This document shows positions 44,001 through 56,225 of a stretch of 64,000 nt of DNA, piece by piece. This DNA is from Aquatica leii (lineage: Eukaryota; Arthropoda; Insecta; Coleoptera; Lampyridae): contig CM069435.1 in the NCBI GenBank assembly GCA_035610365.1, positions 1,390,001-1,454,000 on the forward strand. The letters run 5' to 3'. Below the pieces are notes generated by a model. That model ran no database searches. It was not told the origin of the DNA and worked only from the letters and a program-made list of their open reading frames with translations. Positions within the stretch are counted from its first letter, which is position 1; every line of letters starts with the position of its first letter. A program made the translations under genes and the position numbers.

Positions 44001-45271
44001 CCAAAAAACCTTTATAAGCAGACGCGCGATCATTAAAAAGACACTTACCGGAGCTTGATAGCATGGTAGAGTCTGTTGAAGCTTTGTAGTATAGTGAAAG
44101 CAGCCTTTAGTTTGGTAAAAAAAAATTGTAGCTAAGCTGAAAGCTTGGAGCATTGTGTTAATAGAATATAGTACAAAAACCCTATTGTAAACAATAAACA
44201 ATTAATGTACTAACTCACCAATTAATGTACCAACTTCAATGTGCGCTATTTTGTCAATAGAAATGAAATCATATCGAGTTTGTGGTATATCATTAGCAGC
44301 ATCGTTACATTCTGCAACGGTAGTGTACTCTGTGAAAGTCATTTCAAAATCGTTTTTTAAATTATTAAATTGTTTGTTGATCAATTTAACTTGGCATTTA
44401 CTGATGTAATAAACTTTGTCAACCTACAATAAATTTCTTAATTAAAAAACACATTAAATAAATTCTTACCTCGATCAAGTCATAAAATCTATCAACAAGT
44501 TCTCTAAAGACAGTTGCTTTGATCTCACCACTTTCGTCGATTAAATCCATATTGAACAACTTTCCCTCACCATGAGAATTAGTCCAAGTACGAATGTTCG
44601 ATTTATTCGAAACCCGAGCTTTAATTACCCAGTTGTTTTGATAGGGGCTTAAACTGGAGATGGGATGAATTAGTTGATTTTGCATTGATACATTACGATT
44701 TGTAGTTGTATTCATAAGAGTGTCTTTAGAAACGGTTGTCAAAAATGAAATTGAAGAATCGCTCTTAGATGGCAAATCTTCCTCGTCATTGTCTGGTAGC
44801 TGCTGTGGATCACCAATCTTTGTTAATTGACCACCAGGAACTAAAATTTCCATCTCCAAAATAACCAAAACTCGTCTACAATACAAATCCAAATCAGTTT
44901 CTAATTTATATTAATAAAAGCTGTTTACTTATTTCGTTTGCCTGTATTATTAATAACACTTGTAATGTAACGCTTAATTTGTATTATAGAATTATCTGCG
45001 AGCTCTCCTGTCGTTACTTTATCATTGATTTGTGTTGTAATCATCGCAAATGAAATTGCATGCTTGCCGTCAGATAATAAAAGACGAAAGCGTTCTTTAT
45101 CGGAGTTGCTAGATGCTATTCGTTTACTACCAAGAACTTGCATTATAGGGCTTTGAATTTGACTACCTTTCATAATCATCTAGAAAATTTTTGGAAAATT
45201 ATGTAAAGGTAAGAAAAAAGTGTGTCGTTTACCTGTAAACTACCTTCTGATAATTCATGCCGCGTTGCCAT
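41080..45271 (-). CDS. RPA1: Replication protein A 70 kDa subunit (RPA1)
   Basis: Nine exons: 45271-45233, 45179-44929, 44875-44470, 44423-44219, 42171-42059, 42013-41787, 41736-41480, 41425-41231 and 41181-41080, about 597 codons, the family length. Domains: N-terminal DBD-F (exons 1-3, start [10 protein letters not shown]); DBD-A ([36 protein letters not shown]); DBD-B ([31 protein letters not shown]); and DBD-C with the C4 zinc motif ([23 protein letters not shown]) and [13 protein letters not shown]1 binds single-stranded DNA in replication and repair. Exon 7 has an apparent 1-base insertion near 41700 that shifts the frame between TPWI and NIKDVEE. It is either an assembly error or a real lesion. 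Confidence 0.93.
42600..43010 (+). pseudogene. Jockey-like ORF1 with zinc knuckles
   Basis: One frame reads SNPKTGFS then a stop, then [18 protein letters not shown]. The next frame reads [20 protein letters not shown] followed by TCSNCKKV. The chain of CCHC and CxxC motifs matches the nucleic-acid-binding ORF1 (gag-like) protein of Jockey-group LINEs. Frames change and a stop falls before the first knuckle. Confidence 0.7.
43080..43884 (+). pseudogene. Gypsy integrase fragments
   Basis: [40 protein letters not shown] (43320-43489) match the integrase core around TTDQG and the YHPQ.NG.. region. A second piece (43654-43884) with [20 protein letters not shown] is the C-terminal GPY-like module. 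Same family as the integrase at 25847-27176. Confidence 0.75.
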
Positions 45272-46559
45272 TGTGGAAACCGTTTCAAATTATTGGTTTT
45301 TTAAATACCTTTGTTACAAATTGAACATTAAAAAATTGTCGCAAATTTAAAAAGTTTAATGGCGGAAAATTTTTTTGATTTGGTTGCAACCAAAAATCCC
45401 TATTTCTTTATAATAGTAAAATTCTCATCGTGAATAAATTTTATTTAACCTAATGAAATGTAAATAGTTAGTTTAAAAATTGCGTTAAATTATAATGAGA
45501 ATTATATAGGATGTTTATAAAATATTTAAAAATGGCACAATTAATTACTTTTGTTTTTAGTAGATTGCATTTTTTCCTAATCTTCTAAATATTTAGTAGT
45601 AAAGTAGAAAAAGACATTTACATTATAAGCTTTTTTATAATTGAAATTGAGTTACGGTTTTTAAAGATTGCTTTAATCTTTTGTGCACTCCGTTCGTATC
45701 TTCTATGTACACTTTGCTAACGTTTTTTTGAATACAAACGGAATTCAAAACGGATAAGTGTATGAATGTGTTCATTTTTATACAATGTTTTTTCTTGATT
45801 ATCTGTTGTAAAAGCATTATTAGTATAAGATCAAAAACCGTATTTCTGCTCTCAATTTTTAAAATTTTAGATTTAAAGACTTTTCTTATGTATATGACGC
45901 CACAGAAATTTCTTTTTTCGTAAATATACAGCACATAGCTGTTGTAATGTTCTTCTATGTCATTCATGATCAATCACTAAAGGTACAGTTTTTTCTAGTA
46001 TTATGCTATAGGTTCTGCTATCTAGCACTTTTTTTTTGGTGTAGATATGTAATACACGATTTGTAAAGTAGTTTGTTGACTCACCTGTTTGGTTACCTTA
46101 AATCGGAGATGGTCGTAGGTCAAGATGTTACTTCTTAACTTTGTATGGTGAGCCGGTGCCACTTTTCCTTGCAAGTAGAAAAAAAAATTTGAGCTAAGAA
46201 CTGGTAACCCAATCCGCAAAACAACTGTACGTTGAGAATAAAACAACAGAACGTTATAGTAAGATTATCACAACGGTTTATTTAATACTAGCACTGCATT
46301 ATAGCAAGACATCAAAAAACAAATAAGAAAAATGGTATCACAGTGAAATTCATAACTAGACACCTAGTCGGCAGTACACATCCAATTATTAAGTATAATT
46401 ATATTATACCTAAGTCTTTTATATATAGTACCTACGAAGTTGATTACATTTAGCTTTTTGTAATAATCAATTAAGATTTATTGTAGATCTGCAATGCTCT
46501 AGATTGAGATACAAAAGAAAAAAAAACTTTGCCATGCTGCCCAAACGTTCCAACGTTTT
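45272..46559. other. Upstream of RPA1; AT-rich with no clear gene
   Basis: Next to the RPA1 start, AATGGCGGAAAATTTTT (about 45358-45374) resembles an E2F-type element on the other strand (TTTTCCGCC), a usual regulator of replication genes, but this is a weak match. The rest is AT-rich. The 112-residue minus-strand frame at 45635-45973 shows no family resemblance. Confidence 0.35.
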
Positions 46560-48050
46560 ATGAATACAGTATTACAGGGATTAAACTTTTGTTACTGCTA
46601 CACCGAAAACATTCTAGTAGCGTCGGCAGATCAAGAGGAACACTGCGTTTTTCAACGGCTTGGCACATACGAACACAGTAGCCGACGCTTTTTCACGTCT
46701 GGAAGCTAATGACTTACCGATGACATTAGATTCAAATGAGATAGAGTGCGTCAAGGACGCTGAGATGCAACATCGTCTCGGTGATACGACATCCCTTGTG
46801 CTATGAAAATACGTATTGGACAATAAAGATTCACCAATGTATTGCGACATATTTAAAGGAAACACTCGCCCGTACGTACCGAATACGTATATTTCACACA
46901 GCACATTCGGTAGCACACCCAAACAAATGCGCTACTTTACAACACGTAGTTTGTTTGGCCGTCGATGCGCAAAGACAATGCGGATTGGGTATGTAGATGT
47001 ATTCCGGGTCAACTCTCAAACTTGCAGCGACACACGAAATCATTTATCGGTCGTTTCCCTATAACTAGAAGTTGCTTTGAACAAGTACACGGTGACATTG
47101 TCGGACGACTACCACCATCCCGAGGTTTCCGTTACATGTTAACGATGATAAACCCTTTCTCCAGGTGACCCGAAGCAATACCGGTAACGGATATCAGCAC
47201 TGAGTCAATTGCTTTGGCTTTTTACGCGTTTTACGCGTTTTTTCGTGGGTATCGCGTTTTGGCACTCCGAAGACAATAACTACGGATCAAGGTCGGCAAT
47301 TTAAATCCGCTCTTTTACGGTTACAAATCTATTAGGCACAAAAAATAGAAACGCTGGCATAGAACGATAAAATCAGCAATAATATGCCACAAAACAGATA
47401 AATGAGCCGAAATACTGCCAACAGTATTGCTAGGACTATGCACTATTTATAAAGAAGATTTAAAGTGCTCCTCCGCAGAAATCCTTTACGGAGAAACGCT
47501 TCGCCTACCAACTGATTTTTTTGTTAAAACTAACGACTTTGACGACACCGATCTAGCAAGCTTTGTCGTACAATTACACAATCACTTGCGAGAGATTTGA
47601 CCGATTCCAATAGAACGTCACGGAAGACAGCAAGTTTTCGTTCACCCCGAATCAAAACCCTGCAGGCATATCTTTGTGCGAGACGACACAGTTCAACAAC
47701 CGCTACAGCCATCATACACTGGACCACACGAAATTATCGCCCGTCTTATTAAAAAAAATTCAAATTAAAAGCAAACAGAAAATTAACTACTGTGTCCGTA
47801 GATAAATTTAAACCGGCGTTGTTGAGCTTAGCAAAATCGAAAACGCCACAAAATACTTTTGCAACGTGCTATTTACATCGTGATCACAACGTTTACAGCT
47901 GCAGGAAACTGCCAAAACCAGGTCAGGTCGCACCGTCACGTTACCCGTTCGTTTCAAACTTCAGACACTATTACTACGAAGGGGGTGATACAGCAGTCAA
48001 ACAATTAAATTTGGTTCTACCTTACACATGAAATACTTCTAGTCTAATAA
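46560..48050 (+). pseudogene. Gypsy pol (RT end, RNase H, integrase), decayed
   Basis: NTVLQGLNFCYCYTENILVA (RT; YIDD reads YTEN) is followed by an abrupt jump to NTVADAFSRLEAND, the RNase H end, so a deletion of several hundred bases is likely. Integrase continues with CDIFKGNTRPYVPNTY, NADWVCRCIPGQLSNLQRHT, GDIVGRLPPSRGFRYMLTMI and PEAIPVTDIS. It then decays (47230-47500) before RHIFVRDDTVQQPLQPSYTG and HEIIARLIKK near 47660-47757. Same lineage as the integrases at 25847 and 43080. Confidence 0.82.
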
Positions 48051-48700
48051 GCCACTAGCGCATCGAAAAAAGCTTAAAGGACAGTCCGGTAATAGCGACA
48101 AAACTCAACGCATGACACGAGCACTTACCGATCCGCTCTAACAATTTTTTAGTAATCATTAAACGTTTGGAAATAAAATTGTATATAATTTAGCGCAACT
48201 ATTATTAAAAACCCTACGCACGTTATAGACTCAACAAACAGTTATGTGCAATAATGATGAGTGAGCAGCGTTGGCAGTTCCATTAAGTATAAATAGAATA
48301 AGCGTGTTAACAAGAGACATAATAATTAAATAATAAATAGTTAAACAACTAAACCGTGAATAGTTAGATAGTTAGTTATTAGTTGATGTAATTGTAATTA
48401 TAATAAAAAATAAAAGGAAATTTAAATACAGTGCAATGGTTAGTCACCCTTCAACAATTAACTTTACTTGGCGTTACAACATAAGATCAAAATGTAACAA
48501 CGTACCGGACGGATACATCGAAGGATCTGGCGATTGAGTCGTAACCTTCGTGGTGTTAAATTATAAAATCAATTTGAAAGAGCGCCAAAACAATGAAAAA
48601 CTAAGGTGGGAGACACCGTTTAAATCTGCCCGCAGCTGAAAGAGAACAAATGTCAAGACAGAAGTGACAACACAGAGTATATCTATTTTATCACAGACCG
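48051..48700. other. Possible Gypsy LTR and leader
   Basis: Non-coding; ends with ...TTAACTTTACTTGGCGTTACAACATAAG (48459-48486). TGGCGTTACAAC could be a primer-binding site after an LTR end, but I could not find a second LTR copy to confirm it. Multiple short AATAATTAAATAATAA repeats precede. Confidence 0.35.
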
Positions 48701-50339
48701 CGTTTCACGTTAGAAGAAGAAGGTACATAAGTATATTTATATAAATTTTATCAAACGCTAGCACGTAGGTCGGTATCACAGACAAAATATAAACTACGCC
48801 TTTAACTGCGCAACACGTCGTACAGCAAAGTGATTTAGTCGGCCTAACTTTTACATTTAGAAAAGAAATTACTTTACATTTGCTAATTAAAGTACAAAAA
48901 TACGAAAATCGAACATTTAGAGAATCAAAGCGCACCGTATAATAACAAAACGATTTTATATTTAATTGTGTCGACAACTTAACATGTACGTACGGTTATT
49001 CTTACAATCGACTAACCACCAAAATACTAAGGAATAAAGTAGGAAGTGTAATACTTACAATCAGTTTTTCTCACGTATGCGACTAGCTAGTGCACCTTAC
49101 AATCTAACAAAAAAACGTACATACGGCGTTTCTGATAACGTAGTAAACCCCTTTTATTCATACGATTACTGAAAATAAACGACTGCGCATAATTTTTTCC
49201 AATTATAACATTTGCTTATTATCTCCACTTACAAATAAAACGTGTGGGGTATAGAAACCCGCCCAAATAAAGACTTTCGCTCAGATCACAACATTATTCT
49301 AATTAATATTCACATAAGTGTGCATGAAAGAATAAAAGCTCTATTGGGCGTATACAGCGCTAGGTGATGTCTGCGTTCTTTAAACTTTACCGGAAAAAAT
49401 GAAATCGTGTTTACAAATTTGACATTCTATCCCTACTCAACAACAAAAAGTGGGCATATCTAGAATACATTTAATACAGGGGACAAACATTATACTAAAG
49501 CATTTTTAACATAACAATTGCTTATGTTTTTTATTGTAATTTGTATTGACCTGGTAGGTATAGGTAAAGCGCATAGTACAGCGACTTTAAACATTTTATA
49601 TGATAATACATGGTAAATCTACAAGTAGTAATTTTACCAGAACGAGTTACGTCAACTGCGCAAGCAAGATAAAATTTGATTCAATTAATCACTCTATTAA
49701 CGTAACGTAAAAACGCAAACGCACTTCCAAATTTAAAAAAAAAATGAATATAAAATAGCAATTTTAATTAAATGACATGAAAAAATAAATTGGAATATTT
49801 TCCAAAACCACGTGACCATGCGTTTGCTGATCTCCTAGGAAACGGTTATGCCTTGATTTGTTTATGTACCGAGTAATCCGGAAATTATTTCTAGCAGAAC
49901 TCCGAATAGAACGACGTTTAAGAATTAACGCATAAATACTCTAAAGTGCATACAAAAATTAACATTGGAAGAATAAAATTTTACTTTTACCGAGTGTTGT
50001 TCTACATCCTCCGACAAGTACCAAACTTTCCGGACTTCTAACTGTGTTCTGGCTCCTGCTGCCACTTTTACGGTAAAGATATTAGCAATTGAAATGTTTA
50101 GCCCACACGCGACTGTGAGTGAAAAGTTGCCTATCCGATACTCAGAAATTAGCTAAAATGTATTTTAAGTGGTTACAAATTCCCTCCACGTAAAGAGTGA
50201 AATCCACGGTCAAAATAAATCTGAACGTAGTTCTAACAATGACTTAGAACGGAACTTGAAACGAAGTTCGTAAACCAAACTAAAAGTAAAAATCTAAACC
50301 CAACCCCAAGAAACCGAAAACCAATGGAAAACCAACTCG
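48701..50339. other. AT-rich DNA with no recognisable feature
   Basis: No credible gene on either strand and no RNA gene or clear repeat seen. Confidence 0.5.
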
Positions 50340-51415
50340 ATAGTAAAAGAAATTAAATTATTCAAAACATATATTTTAGTTAAAAATATATTATTTAGTA
50401 GCTACAATTCTAATTTAAACTGGTAAAAACATTACATAAATTTAATAAATTTAAATTTAAAATTTGTTTTGTGTGCTGCCATCTTAGAGAATGAATTAAG
50501 AACTTTTAAGTCGCTTTTAGTTAAGCCACTATTCACCAGTTGAAAAATCAATGCTATAATGTTTCTATTAAGTTTAGGTACTATAAGACAGATGACGACT
50601 CAATTAAAAAAAATATATTAACAAAAACCGTTTAAAAAGACGAAATTTAATTGTAATTGTTAAATACAATTGTTAATAGACTAAATTAAAACAAAGAATT
50701 GTTATACATTTTTTGTTGTTTAAATTTTAAAGCAAATCTGAAAACGTACTAAAAATCGTAATTTAAAAAGCAACATTAATGTAATTTAAAATTTGTCTTG
50801 TACGGTGTCATCTGAGAAGACGAATTAAGAACTTTTAAATCGCTTTTAGTTTAGCCACTATTCACCAGATAAAAAATTAATTCTATAAGATTTAATTGTA
50901 ATTGTTAAATACAATTGTTAGTACACTACATTAAAACAAATAAATGCTATACAGTTTTTGTTGTTGTTTTAAGCAAATCCGATTACGTACTTAAAAATCG
51001 TAAAAACTTTTCAGTAAATATTAAACTCAACTTCATAAAGTGTAATCTCAGTTTTAAATTTAAATATTAGAAATATATTAGTAGCTACAATTCTAATTTA
51101 AAAAGGAAAAAGCAACATTAAACAATTTTAAATGTGTGTGTTGCCACCTAAGATGATAAATTAAATACTTTTAAGTCGCTTTTAGTTCAGCCACTATTCA
51201 CCAGTTGAAAAATGAATTGTATATTTTTATTAAGTTCAGATACGATGAGGCAGATTTCGACTTAATTAAAAAAAAAAAATAACAAAAACCGTTTAAAAAG
51301 ACGGGTTTTAATTGTAACTGTTAAATACAATCGTTAATACACTAAATTAAAACAAATAATTGTTATACATTTTTTGTTGTTGTTTAAGCTTTGAATCTAA
51401 TCAGAGAACGTACTA
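50340..51415 (+). repeat. Repeat array B, left part
   Basis: Three direct copies of the same unit as array A (landmark CTTTTAAGTCGCTTTTAG at about 50503, 50832 and 51168; period about 330 bp). The last copy is cut by a LINE at 51415 and continues at 55989-56225. Confidence 0.8.
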
Positions 51416-51659
51416 TATACCTAAGTTTAACTTTATTTGTTGCTTAAGCGTACAAATTGGTTCGTGCTTCCCCTATTTACAATTACTACCTTACATTCTA
51501 TTTAGAATCTTTTTTTTTAAATACATTTCAATATCCCTCCTCTCCTCTTAACTTTTTCCTCCTTCTCTATACTTCTTCCATCCACTCCGCTCCATTTCCT
51601 TTTTCGTCCAAGATTTCCTATATTTTTATAACCTCTTCTCTTAATTCACTGCATTACCT

Positions 51660-53475
51660 CTCATGTGGTTAAAGTCCTCCGTTTTTTCTCCACATAGTCT
51701 GCACATCTTTTCTTCTTCTTTTTTCCAGTATTTGTTACCTAACTTTTCGTTTCCACATCTAAACCGTGCTATCATTTTTTTCCTTTTTGTTGCTTTTATT
51801 CTCTATATCCTTTAAATATTCTGGCACCCCTTCACTATTGATATCCTTATAATTCTTATTATATCTGCCCTCTTTTATCCTTGTTCCTCTTTCTTGTTTT
51901 TTGATGTCCCCATCTCTCCTTATTATTTCTTTCCTTACCCCTACTCCCTCTTCTCTTAATCTCTCCACTTCTTTTCTCGCGTACCCGTTTCTTTTGTAAT
52001 ACTCTTCTCTGTCCTTCTGCCCGTACTTCACTTTTCCTCCCTTTATCTCTTCCCAGCATTTTTGCAGTATTTTGCATTCTGTTCTTTCCCTCAGTTCTTT
52101 CTCGTATTTTATGGCCCTTTTTCCTGTCTCTACTCTTATTTTTGCTACCTGTACCTCTCTCTCACAATATACCCTGATGTATCTCTGTCCAGTCTCAAAA
52201 TCCATCTCCAGTAATTTAGCCCCTCTACCTCCCTCCACTCTTTCCAGCCCCATACTTCTGCCTCATACATCACCACCCCCTTTATTAACTTTTCAAACAA
52301 CAACTTTCTTTTTTCTATATCCATCTCAAATACTCTATCCCCCACATTTGTGCTATTAACCTGTTTCCTTTCCTCACTCTTTCCTTTATGTGTTCTCCCT
52401 CCTTATTATCCTGCTTCATGGTGCACCCCAGGTATGTAAATTCCTTCACTTGCTGCACTTCCTCATCCCTCCATTTCCACTCCTCTCTTTTTCTTTTCCT
52501 TCCTCCTTTTCTAAATACCATTATTTTTGTTTTTTCCGTGTTTACTTCCATTTCTATTTTTTCAAGTATCTTTTTCAAACGTTTTCATCATCTTTTTCAT
52601 TTCCTTTTCTTCCTTAGCCACCAACACCATGTCATCCGCATACGCCAACTACCATACTTTCGCTTTCCCTACCACTGTCCCTCCTGTCTGTTGTCTTCTC
52701 ATTGTCTCTGTAATATACTAGTAACGTGTAGGTTTTGGTCAATAAATACGAGCCTTGATTTAACGTCTTTATTTCCTTAAGTCTAACAACCAACTGCCAA
52801 AGCCAAAGCCTCCGCTGCAACATGTGTGCGCGCATCCGTGCGCCATGCAGTTTTATACCGTATACATAATGCACATTATGTCACAGTCTCCTCGAGATCC
52901 CCCGTATGTACTGCAAACAGGCTTGGGCTCAGTGGGCATCCTTCTCTCAACCTTCTCTTTGTAATGAATTTTTCGCTCTCTTCCCCATTCACTTTGACCC
53001 TGCTCCTTGTTTCTTCGTAGATTTCCTCTATTCTTTCTACTAATTTTTTATTGATTTTTTTTTCTCTTCATGTATTCCCACAGTTTTTCCCTGTTCACTT
53101 TGTCAAAAGCGGCTTTTAGATCTACGAATAGTGCCACCATTTTCCCTTTTTTTCTAGCTTTCTATTCGCCAAGCGTTCCAGTACATATATGTTGTCTATC
53201 ACTCTTCTTCCTTTTATGAATCCCGCTTGTCCGTCTGGTATCAAACTTCTTTCCTCTATTTCCTTCTGTAGTCTTCCTTGTAGTACTGTCGCATTTAATT
53301 TGTATGCCGTGCTTAATAATGTTACCTCTCTGTAATTCTTGATTTTATTTCTTTCTCCTTTTTTATGGATTGGGCATATTATTCCCTCTCTCCATCTCTC
53401 CGGGAATCCTTCCGCTTTCCATATTTTGTTTAGTATTTCCGTCATCCGTTTTGCTACAATTTCTTCCCCGTACAC
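51660..53475 (-). pseudogene. LINE reverse transcriptase and C-terminus, interrupted
   Basis: 53475-53122 reads FPERWREGIICPIHKKGERN, NYREVTLLSTAYKLNA and PDGQAGFIKGRRVIDNIYVL. The next frame gives MVALFVDLKAAFDKVNREKL and REGCPLSPSLFA (about 52945). A 177-bp solo LTR follows (52709-52885), then TGGTVVGKAKVW, a stop, and LAYADDMVLVAK, the active site (about 52650-52610). Downstream frames hold the thumb (KEFTYLGCTMKQDNKEGEHI) and a Cys/His end. Confidence 0.86.
52709..52885 (-). mobile_element. Solo LTR inside the LINE RT
   Basis: 177 bp beginning TG and ending CA on either strand, bracketed by GTCTC (52704-52708 and 52886-52890), a perfect 5-bp duplication. Read on the minus strand it has TATAAAA and, further on, AATAAA, as in a functional LTR promoter and poly(A) signal. 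It splits the RT coding frame. Five-base duplications fit BEL/Pao or Copia. No internal region remains. Confidence 0.82.
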
Positions 53476-54079
53476 CCACTCTTCGCCTTGTATCTCATGT
53501 TCTCCTGCCGCTTTTCCCTTTTTTATCTTCCTTATTGCCTCTATTACTTCGTCTTCATTTATTCTATCCCTATCTCTTTCTTCCCGTCTTACTACTGCGT
53601 CTTTTCTTTTTTCTTTTTTCTAATTTTGTTTTTCCCTTCCCAGCAGGTTCCGAAAATAAATCTCCCATTCTTTAATTTGTATTCCCTTTGTCGTCATGCT
53701 TTTTTCTCTCTTTCTTTAGGTACTTCCATACATCTTGTTCCGTTTTTATTCTTTTGATCTGCTCCTCTTGTTTTTTTGTTTTCTTCCTTTTTCTCTCGCA
53801 CGTTTTCTTGTATATTTTTACTGTTTCTTTTGATTCTTCTTTTTTTTCCTCCTTTTTTCCACTGTCTTAATGCTCTCCTTGTGTTTTGCTTTGTTTCTTT
53901 GCATTCTTTATCCCACCATTTTTTCTATCCTGTTTTCTTCCCCTTCCACTTTCTAAATCTGAGTCTCTCTGTTGCTTTCTCCATCATCTCTTTCATTTCC
54001 TCTACACTCTCTTGTAATTTCTTTCCTACCCATACCGTTTTCCCTATTCTCTCTTTATATCTTTTCATACCATTTCTGT

Positions 54080-54860
54080 CTACTTATTTTTCGTTATGTA
54101 CTCCTCATCTTCTTCTCTCTCTTCTCTTTCTCTTCCTTCCATTGTCAATTCCAGTGGTTGGTGGCCTGACTCTACCCTTTCTCTCATTTTAAATGTCTTC
54201 ACCTTTTCTCCATCCTCTTCATTTGTCATTACAAAATCTATTATTGATTCTCCTCTTCCTCCTATGTACGTATATTCTCCCATTTCTTCTTCTTCTCTGT
54301 TCTCATTCATTATTTCCCACCCTTTTTCGTTGGACATTTCCAGCAGTTCTTCTCCCTCTTTATTTATTACTTTGTCCTTTGTTTGTCTCTTCCCCGTCCC
54401 TTTTCTTTCTTGTATTCCCCCATCTTCCCTTATTCTTGCGTTGAAGTCTCCTCCTACTGTTATCAATTCCTCCTCACTTTCTTCTATTATCTCTTCTATG
54501 CTTTTTCTTGTCTCTTTTATTCTGCTGCTGTAAACCGTCACTACTTTTATTTTTGTTTTTCCCCATTGTATGTTCCTTTCCACAACTCCTCTTTTCTGTT
54601 GCACTTTCTCTTTCTTTTCCTGACTCAACCATTTTTTTCTTATTCCAGTTATTATACTCTCCCTTTATTCTTCTCTCTTTCTTTATGTTGCACCACCCAC
54701 TCAAATTTTTCCAGCAACTCTTTTTCCTACCACTCCCATTCTTTTTCTTCCATCCATGTCTCGTGTAATCCCACTACATCCTGTTCCTTGATGTACTTCC
54801 AAAAATCCTGTTCCTTATTTTTTATTGCCGCTACGTTCCAAAACAATACTCTCAGCTCAC
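54080..54860 (-). pseudogene. LINE AP-endonuclease
   Basis: LRVLFWNVAAIKNK and HETWMEEKEW (about 54855-54745) are the N-terminal motifs. The frame 54628-54080 carries VTVYSSRI, ITVGGDFNARI, EYTYIGGRGESIIDFVMTNE and ESGHQPLEL (SDHQPL with the Asp changed to Gly). Loss of that catalytic Asp together with frameshifts inactivates it. Confidence 0.83.
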
Positions 54861-55008
54861 TCACCTCCCCCTGTGCTTCTTCCTTACTTTTTTTTCTCCT
54901 TCTTTTTCTTTTCCTTTTCCATCACTCATTATTCCTTTTCTTTGTCATTTCGTCAAATTTCTTTCCACTATCGCCCCCCCATTGTCCTTTAGTTTTTTTG
55001 CCTTTTGG

Positions 55009-55735
55009 TTACCTATTTTCTCTTCCTTTTTTTCTGCTCAGGCTCCTATCCCTGTCGTTCCATATGTATCTGTCTCCGTCTATATTCATTTTCCTGTATC
55101 CTACCCATACTCTTTTCCCTTCCGCCCTTCCCATGTCAAATCGTGACTTATAAATATATATTCTTGTATTCTTTAATTTCTTCTTCTCCGCCATCACCTT
55201 CTGCTTTTCTTCCCATCCTCCCACTTCCGCTACAACCATCTCATTTTTCTTCTCTTTGTTTATTACTGTCACCTTTTTCACTTCTACTTTTACATTTAAT
55301 TTTTCTTCCAGCATCAATGCTAAATCTCTTTTAGTTCTTCTCTTCTCCACCCCTTTATCACAATATTATTCTTCCTTTTCCATCTTTCCTCATTTTTCTC
55401 TTTTTTTCCAGTTTTCTTTTCTCTCCACCAGTTCTTCTTTTGCTTTCTTCCACTTCTTTTCTCTTTGTCCTATTTCTGTTTTCATTTCTTTGATTTCTTG
55501 TCTTATTCCTTGCATATTTTCTTCCATCTGTTTCATCATTTCTCTCATTAATTCTTTTAACTTCTCCATTTATTTTCTTCCTCCTTCTGTTCTTAAGGTT
55601 TTTCCTTCAATTTCCTCCTTTATCGTTTTAATGTCCGGTGATCTTATTGTTTTCTTTCCTCTTTCAAATATTTGTTGTCTTTCCTTTTCCTCTTCCTCTC
55701 TCTCTCTTGTATTCATTCTTTTTTTTTATTTTTAA
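55009..55735 (-). pseudogene. LINE ORF1, broken
   Basis: Starts near MNTRERERRKRK and is a Glu/Lys/Arg coiled coil with many stops. The open part (55350-55009) reads EEKLNVKVEVKKVTVINK, WEEKQKVMAEKKKLKNTRIY and GKRVWVGYRKMNID, an RRM-like ORF1 domain parallel to that at 16691-16897. Confidence 0.65.
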
Positions 55736-55988
55736 TTCTGCCTTACCTTCTTTTCTTACTGTTTCGTGTTTTAAAACGTCCCACTTGTAGTGATTTCACT
55801 TTAATTTTGATTTAAATGCAATAATTTCTATTAATGTAGGAGGTTATCTTTTATCGCTAACCTTCTCGATTATATTGTACTCCAGTTCCTTCGCTAACTA
55901 TCTTCTCCAACTTCTACAATGGTATTTCACTTTTACGTTTCCTTAAATGTAAATACGACCTTCTACATCGAAAGGTACCGCACGAATC

Positions 55989-56225
55989 TCAGAGAACGTA
56001 CTAAACATCGTAAAAACTTTAAATTTTCAGTGAATATTAAACTCAACTTCATAAAGTGTAACTTCAGTTATAAATTGAAATATTAGAATCATATTTTAGT
56101 AAAAAATATATTATTTAATTATGTGTGTGTTAAAAACATTTTGATGTTTTCCTTCAGTTTAAAGATAAAAATATGTAGAATTTTCTTATAGGAAAGTCGT
56201 GTGGTGACCACACCAGTTTTTTTAT
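55989..56225 (+). repeat. Repeat array B, right part
   Basis: The interrupted unit resumes with GAGAACGTACTAAACATCG and AAAGTGTAACTTCAGT. It ends at the palindrome GTGTGGTGACCACAC (about 56196-56212) followed by a T run, the same palindrome family as at 12735. Confidence 0.75.

Larger units (their letters stand above)
42172..44218 (+). mobile_element. Retroelement debris inside RPA1 intron 4
   Basis: The 2-kb intron lies between exons 44423-44219 and 42171-42059. It contains, on the plus strand, a Jockey-type ORF1 piece (about 42600-43000) and Gypsy integrase pieces (about 43080-43884). A tail (43900-44200) holding TTTATAAGC and AATAAA may be a Gypsy LTR. All other RPA1 introns are about 45-60 bp, so the size is due to insertion. 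Confidence 0.8.
51416..55988 (-). mobile_element. LINE inserted in repeat array B
   Basis: A perfect 15-bp duplication, TCAGAGAACGTACTA, brackets it (51401-51415 and 55989-56003). This same sequence is an internal landmark of the repeat unit, so both the target and the boundaries are certain. On the minus strand it has a 5' leader, ORF1 (about 55735-55009), AP-endonuclease (about 54860-54080), RT (53475-52610, with an insertion) and the thumb and zinc region (52578-51660). It is related to the LINE at 13224-17263 but is longer and more decayed. Confidence 0.9.

Noticed and set aside
45635..45973. 112-residue minus-strand frame
   Set aside because: AT-rich translation with no recognisable motif; not supported as a gene.
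51360..55735. Plus-strand Phe/Ser/Leu-rich frames up to 256 residues
   Set aside because: The same effect in the second LINE; the minus strand carries the real RT and endonuclease motifs.
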